A DNA stretch of 64,000 nt from Thiocapsa marina 5811 (GTDB lineage: Bacteria > Pseudomonadota > Gammaproteobacteria > Chromatiales > Chromatiaceae), in the NCBI RefSeq assembly GCF_000223985.1, contig NZ_AFWV01000005.1, positions 186,001-250,000 on the forward strand, given 5' to 3'. A program made the position numbers and the translations under genes. The notes under the pieces were generated by a model. That model searched no databases and had not been told where the DNA came from. It was given only the letters and a program-made list of their open reading frames with translations. Positions 9,012 to 15,962 of the stretch are shown piece after piece. The stretch's first letter is position 1; every line of letters starts with the position of its first letter.

Positions 9012-9905
9012 GTGATCGGATTGATGATCGAGCTGATTCTCATGCCCTTGGCGGCCTTCGTCATCGGGCTTGCCATGGTGCTGATGATGCGCAGGATCGG
9101 CGCGCGTTTGCAGCGGCGCGTCGGGCCGCCGCTGCTTCAGCCACTGTGGGACATCATCAAGCTGCACGGAAAGGAGACACAGACCTCGCACGGTCTGATC
9201 CACGAGCTCGGCATCGTGATGGCGATCGGCGGATTCGTGGCCGCGGTGACGCTCATGCCCTTGCCGGGCATGAACGGCCTGGCGGAGCAGGGCGGTTTGA
9301 TCGCGCTTGTCTACATGATGATGATCCCGTCGCTCGGGCTCGCGCTCGGGGTGGGCCAATGCGCCAACCCGAACGGGTCCATCGGGATCTCGCGCGCCTT
9401 GACCGCGATGCTGGCCTACGACATCCCGATGGTAATCGTTGTCTTCGGGGTCGCCTTCTTCTACGGCTCGACGAGTCTCGTGCAGATCATCGACGCCCAG
9501 CAGGCGGGCGGCTTCGCGACCTGGGGCATCGCCGAGATGCCGCTGCTCGCCTTCGCCGGACTCTTCGCGATGCAGGCCATGCTGGGCAAGCAGCCGTTCG
9601 AGATCTACGTCGCTCCGGCCGAGATCGCGACCGGGCCGATGGTCGAGATGGGCGGCAAGTTCCTCGGCGGTCTGTTCATCATGCAGTGCTTCCAGCTCTA
9701 CGCGGCGGGCGCGCTCTATACCCTTCTGTTCCTCGGGGGAGGGGAGAATTGGCTGACATTCCTGATCAAAGTCTTTGCCGTGGTCGCCATCCCGATGAGC
9801 ATCGCCTTTCTCTTTCCGCGGTATCGGACCGAGGATGTGGTCCGGCTGGTTTGGAAATGGCCGGCGATGATCGGCTTACTGGGCATCGCCTTTCTGATGT
9901 ATTAA
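9012..9905 (+). CDS. NuoH/MbxM-like membrane anchor subunit
   Basis: A 297-residue, roughly eight-helix protein of the NuoH/HyfC/MbhM family, which links the hydrophilic arm to the membrane arm and forms the quinone-site-like cavity in complex I. Family motifs include RRVGPPLLQPLWDIIKLHGK and QPFEIYVAPAEIATGPMVEM. The GTG at 9012 is preferred because GGAAGGTGG lies five bases upstream; GTG 9003 and ATG 9024 are alternatives. The stop codon TAA is the first three bases of an inverted-repeat element. Position after the two MnhD genes matches MbxM. Confidence 0.9.
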   Translation: MIGLMIELILMPLAAFVIGLAMVLMMRRIGARLQRRVGPPLLQPLWDIIKLHGKETQTSHGLIHELGIVMAIGGFVAAVTLMPLPGMNGLAEQGGLIALVYMMMIPSLGLALGVGQCANPNGSIGISRALTAMLAYDIPMVIVVFGVAFFYGSTSLVQIIDAQQAGGFATWGIAEMPLLAFAGLFAMQAMLGKQPFEIYVAPAEIATGPMVEMGGKFLGGLFIMQCFQLYAAGALYTLLFLGGGENWLTFLIKVFAVVAIPMSIAFLFPRYRTEDVVRLVWKWPAMIGLLGIAFLMY

Positions 9906-9985
9906 ACCGCGTTCGATGCGACATGCACTTTTTTGGCTTGGGTGTTGTCGAGCGCATCGATCCGCGTTGAAGCCGACGCGGTTTA
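9903..9985. repeat. Inverted-end element (TAAACCGCG ends), copy 1
   Basis: An 83-bp segment that begins TAAACCGCGT and ends ACGCGGTTTA. Two relatives, of 84 and 86 bp, lie at 23578-23661 and 23685-23770. Copies 1 and 2 also share GCGA-ATGC at the same offset and a GCATC block near the right side. The first three bases are the stop codon of the upstream NuoH-like gene. It resembles a REP/MITE-like non-autonomous element and can form a hairpin. It interrupts an otherwise nearly gapless operon. Confidence 0.7.
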
Positions 9986-10072
9986 GGATGATCAATACAG
10001 ACGTTACAAGCTTGGTTTGTCGTTGGGCCACAATCGTTCCAACGCGACTCGATTGCCGATGGGGTATCCATT

Positions 10073-10807
10073 ATGACTGAGCTGATCAAGACCCCGCGCA
10101 CGGGCGAGACGCTGCCGGTGAAGGCCGGGAAGCGAACCAATCCGCTTGCGAATGTCTTCGACGAGCTGGTGCGCTTCGCACAGTCGCGCTCGCTCTTCAT
10201 GCTGCATTATTGCACCGGCTGCGGTGCGATCGAGCTGCCGCCGTCCATGACCTCGCGGTTCGACATGGAGCGGCTCGGAATCCAGCCGATGGTCTCGCCG
10301 CGACAAGCGGACATCCTGCTCGTGACCGGCTATGTCTCGGTCAAGACGCTCAAGCGAATCATTCTGACCTACGAGCAGATGGGCTCGCCGAAATATGTGA
10401 TCGGCATCTGCTCCTGCACGGTCAATGGCGGTATGTATTGGCAGAGTTATGCGACGGCCAAGAAGCTCAACGACTATATGCCTGTGGATATCTACATTGC
10501 GGGCTGTATGCCGCGTCCCGAGGCCGTGATCGCCGGGCTTCGCGAGTTGATGGAGAACATTCGGCAGGGCAAGGCCGACTCCTGGAAGGACTACTACAGG
10601 CACTACGATCACTACCTCGGTCACCAGCAGCGATTGTTCGGCGAGACCTGGCAGACGCCCACCGACGTGATCGCGGAGGCCAGACACTATGGGCTTTTCG
10701 GTCCCGATACACTGGGTACCCATACCGCGCTCTTGGAGCAACACCAGAGGCCGCTGGAAGCGCTCGAGATGAAGGTGGATATTCCGGAGTTGATGGCGCG
10801 GCGGTAA
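10073..10807 (+). CDS. NuoB/MbxJ-like small subunit
   Basis: A 244-residue homologue of the NuoB/hydrogenase small subunit family, expected to bind the proximal (N2-type) 4Fe-4S cluster. The four ligands are visible: Cys47 and Cys50 in YCTGCGAIE, Cys115 in CSCTVNGG and Cys145 in IAGCMPRPEA. The roughly 80-residue C-terminal extension after the core is unusual for NuoB. The gene follows the inverted-end repeat and a gap of about 165 bp from the NuoH-like gene, and so may depend on its own ribosome binding or on a secondary promoter. Equivalent to MbxJ. Confidence 0.9.
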   Translation: MTELIKTPRTGETLPVKAGKRTNPLANVFDELVRFAQSRSLFMLHYCTGCGAIELPPSMTSRFDMERLGIQPMVSPRQADILLVTGYVSVKTLKRIILTYEQMGSPKYVIGICSCTVNGGMYWQSYATAKKLNDYMPVDIYIAGCMPRPEAVIAGLRELMENIRQGKADSWKDYYRHYDHYLGHQQRLFGETWQTPTDVIAEARHYGLFGPDTLGTHTALLEQHQRPLEALEMKVDIPELMARR

Positions 10808-10896
10808 TGGAACCGCGATTCGGACGAGATGTCTTCGTGGCGAGGATAGGTTTTGCTTCGATCTGCCCGTCCTGCGATTTTTGATTGGGGTTCCGA

Positions 10897-11475
10897 ATGA
10901 CTAAAGACCTCTCGACCTGGCTGGATACGTTGCTCGACGAGCTGCAAGGCATCGAGGTGCGGCGCAAAAGCAGTCGGCGGATTCGTGTCGATGTGCAACC
11001 GGATGCCCTTCCTGCCTTGTTGGAGCTTCTGCGCGGGCGGGCTTCCTATGTCCATCTCTCCGCGATCAGCTGCGTGGACTGGATCGAGGAGAACGAATTC
11101 GAGCTGGTTTACCACGTCTGGTCGTACGAGATCGGATCCTTGGTCTCGGCGCATACCCGGATTGCACGTGATCCCGGCGTCTATATCTCGGTCTACGATA
11201 TCTACACGCCCGCAGCCTTCTTCGAGCGCGACATCCACGAGATGTTCGGTGTCTTCTTCGAGGGCAGTCCGGACATGAGCAAGTTTATTCTGACCGAATG
11301 GGATGGACCGCCGCCGATGCGCAAGGACTTCGACTCGGAGGCCTGGGTCAATGCGCACTTCGATTTTCAGGACTACCAACCGGATTGGTTGAAGGAGATC
11401 GAGGCCAAGGGCGGCGGCGTCGCCGTGCGTCCCGACGAGCAGCGTTTCAGCCGGAGGGACGTCGATGCGTCCTGA
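10897..11475 (+). CDS. NuoC/MbxK-like 30 kDa subunit
   Basis: A 192-residue complex I 30-kDa-like protein. The family signature is clear: ERDIHEMFGVFFEGSPDMSK, followed by GPPPMRKDFD. It has no cofactor of its own and holds the large subunit in the peripheral arm. The ATG at 10897 is preferred with GGGG seven bases upstream; a TTG four codons earlier is in frame. The end overlaps the next gene by 11 bases. Equivalent to MbxK. Confidence 0.88.
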   Translation: MTKDLSTWLDTLLDELQGIEVRRKSSRRIRVDVQPDALPALLELLRGRASYVHLSAISCVDWIEENEFELVYHVWSYEIGSLVSAHTRIARDPGVYISVYDIYTPAAFFERDIHEMFGVFFEGSPDMSKFILTEWDGPPPMRKDFDSEAWVNAHFDFQDYQPDWLKEIEAKGGGVAVRPDEQRFSRRDVDAS

Positions 11476-12607
11476 GAACTACGAGGCCCAACGCCAGCCG
11501 CCGAGCCACGAGTACGAGCTCAATATCGGCCCCAATCATCCGGGCATCGAGGGCAACTATGCCTTTAAGTTGAGACTCCACGGCGACAGGGTGCTTGAAG
11601 GCAAGGCCGACGCCGGCTATCTGCACCGTGGGTTCGAGAAGCTCATGGAGGGTCGGCTCTGGATCCAGAACCTCGCCATTACCCCGCGGATCTGTGTTCC
11701 GGACCCGGTCCCGATGGAGGTCAGCTACTGCCTGGCCGTCGAGGAGCTCTGCGGTCTTGAGATCCCCGAGCGTGCCCAATGGTTACGGGTGCTCCAGCTC
11801 GAGCTCTCGCGCATCGCCGCGCATCTGTTCACCTTCGGCGGACATGCCGCAACGACCGGCATGTACAGCCCCATGTTCTGGGGGATCGCCGACCGTGATC
11901 TGGTTCTGGATCTCTTCGAGGAGCTCACCGGCGGACGCGTATACCACATCTACAACATCCCGGGCGGCGTGCGGCGCGACGCCCCGGACGGTTTTCTCGA
12001 TCGCGTGAGGAGTACGCTGGATTATCTGGACTCGCGTTTGCCGGACTACGACAACCTGCTGTTCACCAATCAAGTTTTCGTGCACCGGGCCAAAGGGGTC
12101 GGCACCATGAGTCGCGAGCAGGCGCTCGAATGGGGCGTGACCGGCCCGAACCTGCGTGCAACCGGACTCGAGTTCGACGTGCGTCGCGACGATCCCTACC
12201 TGGTCTACGACGATCTGGACTTCGACATCCCGACCGAGGAGGCCGGAGACGCCTGGGCGCGCACCCTGGTAAGGCGCAAGGAGCTGGTGCAGAGCATCCG
12301 GATCGCGCGTCAGGTCATCGCCGCGTTGCCGTCCATCGCTGGCCCCATCCGCTGTCCGATCCCGAACCCATTGGCCTGGAACGTCCCGGCCGGCTCGGTC
12401 TATACCCGTGTGGAGTCGTCGAAGGGCGAGTTGGCCTGGTACGTGGTGTCGAACGGTGGCGAGCGACCCTATCGCACCCACGTGCGCGGCCCCTCGCAGA
12501 TGCATGCGGTGCAGGTGCTCGAAAAGCTCTCAGTCGGTTGCCGACTCGAAGACGTTGCCCAAACCATGTTTTCGCTCGACGCCTGTCCCCCGGAGGTGGA
12601 TCGCTGA
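11465..12607 (+). CDS. NuoD/MbxL-like large subunit with half-retained NiFe ligands
   Basis: A 380-residue homologue of the NuoD/[NiFe]-hydrogenase large subunit. In hydrogenases two CxxC pairs bind NiFe. Here the first site reads PRICVPDP, with Cys77 kept and the second position occupied by Asp80. The C-terminal site reads SLDACPPEVDR, with Cys374 kept and Glu377 in place of the second cysteine. It therefore cannot hold a normal NiFe centre. It is nevertheless not a plain NuoD either, since NuoD usually lacks all four. This intermediate state is what is expected for Mbx/MBS-type enzymes. No C-terminal maturation peptide is present. The reaction is unknown; polysulfide or another sulfur acceptor is a hypothesis from the archaeal relatives. 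Confidence 0.87.
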   Translation: MRPENYEAQRQPPSHEYELNIGPNHPGIEGNYAFKLRLHGDRVLEGKADAGYLHRGFEKLMEGRLWIQNLAITPRICVPDPVPMEVSYCLAVEELCGLEIPERAQWLRVLQLELSRIAAHLFTFGGHAATTGMYSPMFWGIADRDLVLDLFEELTGGRVYHIYNIPGGVRRDAPDGFLDRVRSTLDYLDSRLPDYDNLLFTNQVFVHRAKGVGTMSREQALEWGVTGPNLRATGLEFDVRRDDPYLVYDDLDFDIPTEEAGDAWARTLVRRKELVQSIRIARQVIAALPSIAGPIRCPIPNPLAWNVPAGSVYTRVESSKGELAWYVVSNGGERPYRTHVRGPSQMHAVQVLEKLSVGCRLEDVAQTMFSLDACPPEVDR

Positions 12608-14451
12608 TGCGCGACATCGACTACAAGGATAAGGGCGGGATACTGAACCCGCTGAAGAGTCTCTCCTTCTTCGGTCGCAGTTCGGTCACCGTGCCGTTGG
12701 AGCCGCGCGCTGCGTCGGCCAACTATCGCGGCTTCCATCTCAACGACTGGGAGGCCTGCATCGGTTGCAGTACCTGTCAAAAGGTCTGCGACAACGCGGC
12801 CATCACCATGGTCAGCATCCCCGATCTGCCGCAGGATCCGGCGAAGGGGATCCGCAACCTGCGTCCGGCCATCGACTACGGACGCTGCTGCTGGTGCGCA
12901 CTCTGCGTCGATCTCTGTCCGACTGGATCGATCTCGCTGTCGCGCGAGTATGTCCATACCTGTCTCGACAGCGAGCTGGACAGCTATTTCGTGCTGCCGG
13001 ATTCCAACGGCATCCACGGCACGCCGTATCCGAAAGGCTGGGCCAAGTCCGAGGATGCCGACCTGGTCGCGCTCGAACGCGCGCGGATGGAGGAGCTCCC
13101 GCCCCCCGAGAGGATCGGCAACTTCAATGAGATCGTCGCCGGATACGACGCCAACCAGGCGATCATCGAGGCCTCCCGCTGCGTGCAGTGCGGCATGTGT
13201 TTCGATGCCTGCCCGACCCACATGAACGCGCCCGAATACATCCGCGCCATCTGGAAGGGCGACCTCGAGCAGGCGGTGCGCGAGATCTATCGGACCAATC
13301 CATTCGCCCACACCTGCGGCCGGGTCTGCACGCATCGCTGCGAGGATGCCTGCTCGGTCGGGCACCGCGGCACGCCGATCGCCATCCGTTGGCTCAAACG
13401 GTACGCCATGGACGCCGTGGATCACGAGCGGGTGAAGAGGATCGCCGCCGAGGGCAAGGCGCGGTTCCTCTCCGGCAAGCGTGTCGCCGTGGTGGGCGCC
13501 GGTCCGGCGGGACTCACCGCCGCCTTCGACCTGATCAAGCAGGGCTACGAGGTCACCGTCTTCGAGGCCCGACCCAAGGCCGGCGGCATGGTGCGCTACG
13601 GGATCCCGGACTATCGCCTCCCGCAGGATCGCATCGACCGCGATGTCGACGTGATCGCCTCCCTGGGCGTGAAGATCCGTTACGGCACGCAGGTCGGAAC
13701 AGACATCACGATGGCCGAGCTCGAGCGCGACTACGACGCCGTCATCCTGACCATCGGTCTCTGGATGGGCCGCTCGACCCGCATTCCGGGCTCCGATCAC
13801 CCGCGGGTCAAGCGCGCGGTGACCCTGCTGCGCGACGTGGCCGAGAAGGTCAAGGTCTCGGTGCCGGCCTCCGCGATCGTGATCGGCGGCGGCAACGTGG
13901 CGATGGACGTCGCCCGGACGATTGCTCGCCTCCAGAAACAGACCTACGGCCAAGTCAAGGTCACGGTGACCGCCTTGGAGGATCTGGAGCACTTTCTCGC
14001 CGATCCCGAAGAGATCAAAGAGGCCAGAGAGGAGGGCGTCGAGATCCTGCCTGCCCGCGGTCCGCAGGAGATCCTCTTCAAGCCGCGCAAGTATGAGGTC
14101 GACAAGATCCATGGCTTGCGGACCTGGCGTGTGCTCTCCATCTTCGACGCACAAGGGCGGTTTGCACCGAGACATGATGAAGCCGACGAGCAGATCCACG
14201 AGGGCGAGATGGTCGTCGAGGCCATCGGTCAGGCCGCCGAGGTCGAAGTACTCGGCGAGGAGCTGACCGAGCGGCTCGACTGGAACCGCGGTCGACTGGA
14301 GATCGACGATCAGGGCCGGACCAATCTGTCCTGGCTCTGGGCCGCCGGAGACATGGTGCGCGGTCCCGATGTGGTCTCCGCGGTGGCCGACGGACACCGG
14401 GTGGCCTTGAGCATCAATGGCGTTTTATCGATTCGGGAGGACGCGGCATGA
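12607..14451 (+). CDS. NuoI-like ferredoxin fused to GltD-like NAD(P)H/FAD module
   Basis: A 614-residue multidomain protein. Residues 1-110 resemble NuoI/MbxN, with two 4Fe-4S motifs (Cys51/54/57/61 and Cys94 or 95/97/100/104). Residues 190-250 carry a further ferredoxin-like set (Cys192/195/198/202) and the CGRVCTHRCEDAC cluster motif of glutamate synthase small subunits. The C-terminal half has the GltD/NfnB fold, with FAD site VVGAGPAG (296-302) and NAD(P)H site IGGGNVAMD (426-434). This would give the membrane complex its own NAD(P)H-oxidising or -reducing input, in place of a soluble ferredoxin. The ATG overlaps the previous stop by one base (TGATG). Longer in-frame sequence upstream lies inside the NuoD-like gene and is rejected. 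Confidence 0.88.
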   Translation: MRDIDYKDKGGILNPLKSLSFFGRSSVTVPLEPRAASANYRGFHLNDWEACIGCSTCQKVCDNAAITMVSIPDLPQDPAKGIRNLRPAIDYGRCCWCALCVDLCPTGSISLSREYVHTCLDSELDSYFVLPDSNGIHGTPYPKGWAKSEDADLVALERARMEELPPPERIGNFNEIVAGYDANQAIIEASRCVQCGMCFDACPTHMNAPEYIRAIWKGDLEQAVREIYRTNPFAHTCGRVCTHRCEDACSVGHRGTPIAIRWLKRYAMDAVDHERVKRIAAEGKARFLSGKRVAVVGAGPAGLTAAFDLIKQGYEVTVFEARPKAGGMVRYGIPDYRLPQDRIDRDVDVIASLGVKIRYGTQVGTDITMAELERDYDAVILTIGLWMGRSTRIPGSDHPRVKRAVTLLRDVAEKVKVSVPASAIVIGGGNVAMDVARTIARLQKQTYGQVKVTVTALEDLEHFLADPEEIKEAREEGVEILPARGPQEILFKPRKYEVDKIHGLRTWRVLSIFDAQGRFAPRHDEADEQIHEGEMVVEAIGQAAEVEVLGEELTERLDWNRGRLEIDDQGRTNLSWLWAAGDMVRGPDVVSAVADGHRVALSINGVLSIREDAA

Positions 14452-14951
14452 TCGAAGGGGCCGTGAGTAGCTACGAGAAGATCAAGTCCAAGACCTCGCT
14501 GCGCGAGATCCTGGAGGTCGCTTGCAGCTTCGAGGCGAGCGCGCGTGATTTTTACACCGACCTGATTCCCAAGGTCGGCAAGAACATGCGTTGGTTGGTC
14601 GAGGAGCTAGCCGCCGAGGAGCAGCAGCATTTCGATCTATTGAATGGACTGGCGAGCCGTGAAGACATCGCCGAGCAGATCAAGGCGGAGGTTCGAATCC
14701 CGACGACCGACACCCGATTCTCCGATGCCGTTCAGCTGCCCGACTTGGGCGCCAAGCCCGACGATCAGGCGGTGCTCCAGTATGCGATGGGGCGCGAGCA
14801 GATCGCCATGGAGCATTATCGCTCGCTGGCCGAGGGCACCGAACCTGGACCGATCCATGATCTCTTCGGCTATCTCGCCGACGAGGAGACCAAGCACAAG
14901 ACAGAGCTGGAAAAGGTCTACTACGAGGTGGTCCACTCGGGCGGGGTCTGA
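14448..14951 (+). CDS. Ferritin-like (rubrerythrin-type) di-iron protein
   Basis: A 167-residue helical protein of the ferritin-like/rubrerythrin superfamily. The four diiron ligand segments are visible: CSFEASARDFY, AAEEQQHFD, REQIAMEHY and DEETKHKTEL. There is no C-terminal rubredoxin domain, so electrons would have to come from a partner. The ATG overlaps the preceding stop by four bases and has GGGAGG eight bases upstream, so it is the last gene of the Mbx-like operon. A role in removing peroxide or oxygen near low-potential clusters, or in iron handling, is an inference. Confidence 0.82.
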   Translation: MIEGAVSSYEKIKSKTSLREILEVACSFEASARDFYTDLIPKVGKNMRWLVEELAAEEQQHFDLLNGLASREDIAEQIKAEVRIPTTDTRFSDAVQLPDLGAKPDDQAVLQYAMGREQIAMEHYRSLAEGTEPGPIHDLFGYLADEETKHKTELEKVYYEVVHSGGV

Positions 14952-15278
14952 TACGCCGCCGAATTCAAGCCCGTCCGGGTCGAGCAGCGCCGACCCCGCT
15001 CTCTTGGATGATTGGAGCCTGTGCTCGTACGATCACACCGTCGTGACGTGACGCCGGTTGTTCTGTTGCGCGCGGATTGGAATCAGGGCGTTGTCCAACC
15101 TGGCGGTCGTCGGGTGGACGCGCGCGAGCGAAGTCCACCGAATCCTGCGACGGCGCTGGTGGACTGCGCTTCGCTTGTCCACCCTACGGCGCTTCGCTTG
15201 TCCACCCTACGGCGCTTCGCTTGTCCACCCTGCAGCGCCAAATCACCGCAGTGGCGGTGGTGATGAGCACCGCCGGAA
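14952..15278. other. Intergenic region after the Mbx-like operon, with repeat
   Basis: About 330 bp between convergent genes. The right half is the GTGGAC repeat described separately (15110-15233). The left part shows nothing recognisable, and no convincing Rho-independent terminator was seen. Confidence 0.5.
15110..15233. repeat. GGGTGGAC/GTCCACCC repeat with 23-bp tandem units
   Basis: The segment starts with an inverted pair around GGGTGGACG...GAAGTCCACC and continues into a tandem array of GGCGCTTCGCTTGTCCACCC, about three units of 23 bp at 15165-15233. A related copy with GTAGGGTGGAC...CACCCTAC ends lies at 25776-25855. Such hairpin-forming intergenic repeats are dispersed in several gammaproteobacterial genomes. 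Position between convergent genes would suit a transcription-end role. Confidence 0.65.
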
Positions 15279-15788
15279 TCAGCGTCCCGAGATCCGCTTG
15301 GCGTTGGCGATCAGGTCGTCGATCTCGCGCTCGGCTTCGGCCCAGTCCTCGACCTCGTGCCCGGGCGCGAAACGGCGCTTTTCGGCACGGTAATAGGCCG
15401 CCTCGTGGATCATGTGCATCCGCTCTTCGTCCGAGACGGTGGCGAGCGATTTCAGGCTGATGGATTTCCCTTCGAGAGTGTTCGGGGCGGCGCGCGGCGC
15501 GCTGGCTGCGGGCTTTGCGGGTGCCTTCTTGGCGGGTGTCTTTTTCGCTCCGGTGCTCGCCGCGGTCGTCTTGGTTGCCGCCGGCGTTGCCTTCTTCGCA
15601 GCGGCTGCCTTTGCAGGAGCGGGAGCGGCTTTGGGCGGCGCCGTTTTCGCCGAGCCGGGGGTTGGTTTGACGGCATCCGCTTTCTTGGCGGTCTTCTTCG
15701 CCACGGTCTTCTTGATGACCGTGTTCTTGCTGTCGACGGCCGCCTTCGGGGCCGTTTTTTTGGTTACGATCGTTTTGTCGTCGGCCAT
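15279..15788 (-). CDS. Lys/Ala/Pro-rich histone-like protein with DUF2934 domain
   Basis: A 169-residue basic protein. Residues 1 to about 115 are a low-complexity Lys/Ala/Pro/Thr tail with AKKTPAKKAPAKPAA-like repeats, similar to histone H1 or AlgP-type tails. Residues about 118-165 form a DUF2934 domain (MIHEAAYYRAEKR, then EDWAEAEREID). A tail of this kind probably binds nucleic acid or polyphosphate; the DUF2934 part is of unknown function. The gene is flanked by the tandem repeat region and a convergent operon, and no operon partner is evident. Confidence 0.8.
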   Translation of the reverse strand: MADDKTIVTKKTAPKAAVDSKNTVIKKTVAKKTAKKADAVKPTPGSAKTAPPKAAPAPAKAAAAKKATPAATKTTAASTGAKKTPAKKAPAKPAASAPRAAPNTLEGKSISLKSLATVSDEERMHMIHEAAYYRAEKRRFAPGHEVEDWAEAEREIDDLIANAKRISGR

Positions 15789-15962
15789 GTCGCTCGCTCG
15801 CCTCTTGGATTCCGGTGTGGTCTCTTCGGGGTTTTTACTGAGACCCCGTCGGTCATTCGACGTCGTTGATTCAAGACCGGCGGTTTGTTCTCGTCATCGC
15901 CGATAAGGATACACGTGATTCTCGCTTCCGTGGCAAGAATGGGTGCATCGATTTCAACCTGC

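Noticed and set aside
2947..9905. Stand-alone Mrp Na+/H+ antiporter operon
   Set aside because: No full MnhA is present, MnhD is doubled, and NuoH/B/C/D/I-like genes continue in the same operon.
11465..12607. Active [NiFe] hydrogenase of group 4
   Set aside because: Two of the four nickel-ligand cysteines are replaced by Asp80 and Glu377, and no C-terminal processing peptide exists.
9012..14451. Fragment of a canonical complex I operon
   Set aside because: NuoA, E, F, G, J, K, L, M and N are not in nuo order, and the NuoD-like protein keeps two NiFe-type cysteines.
15110..15233. CRISPR array
   Set aside because: Units are contiguous 23-bp tandem repeats without unique spacers; nothing like a CRISPR array was seen elsewhere.
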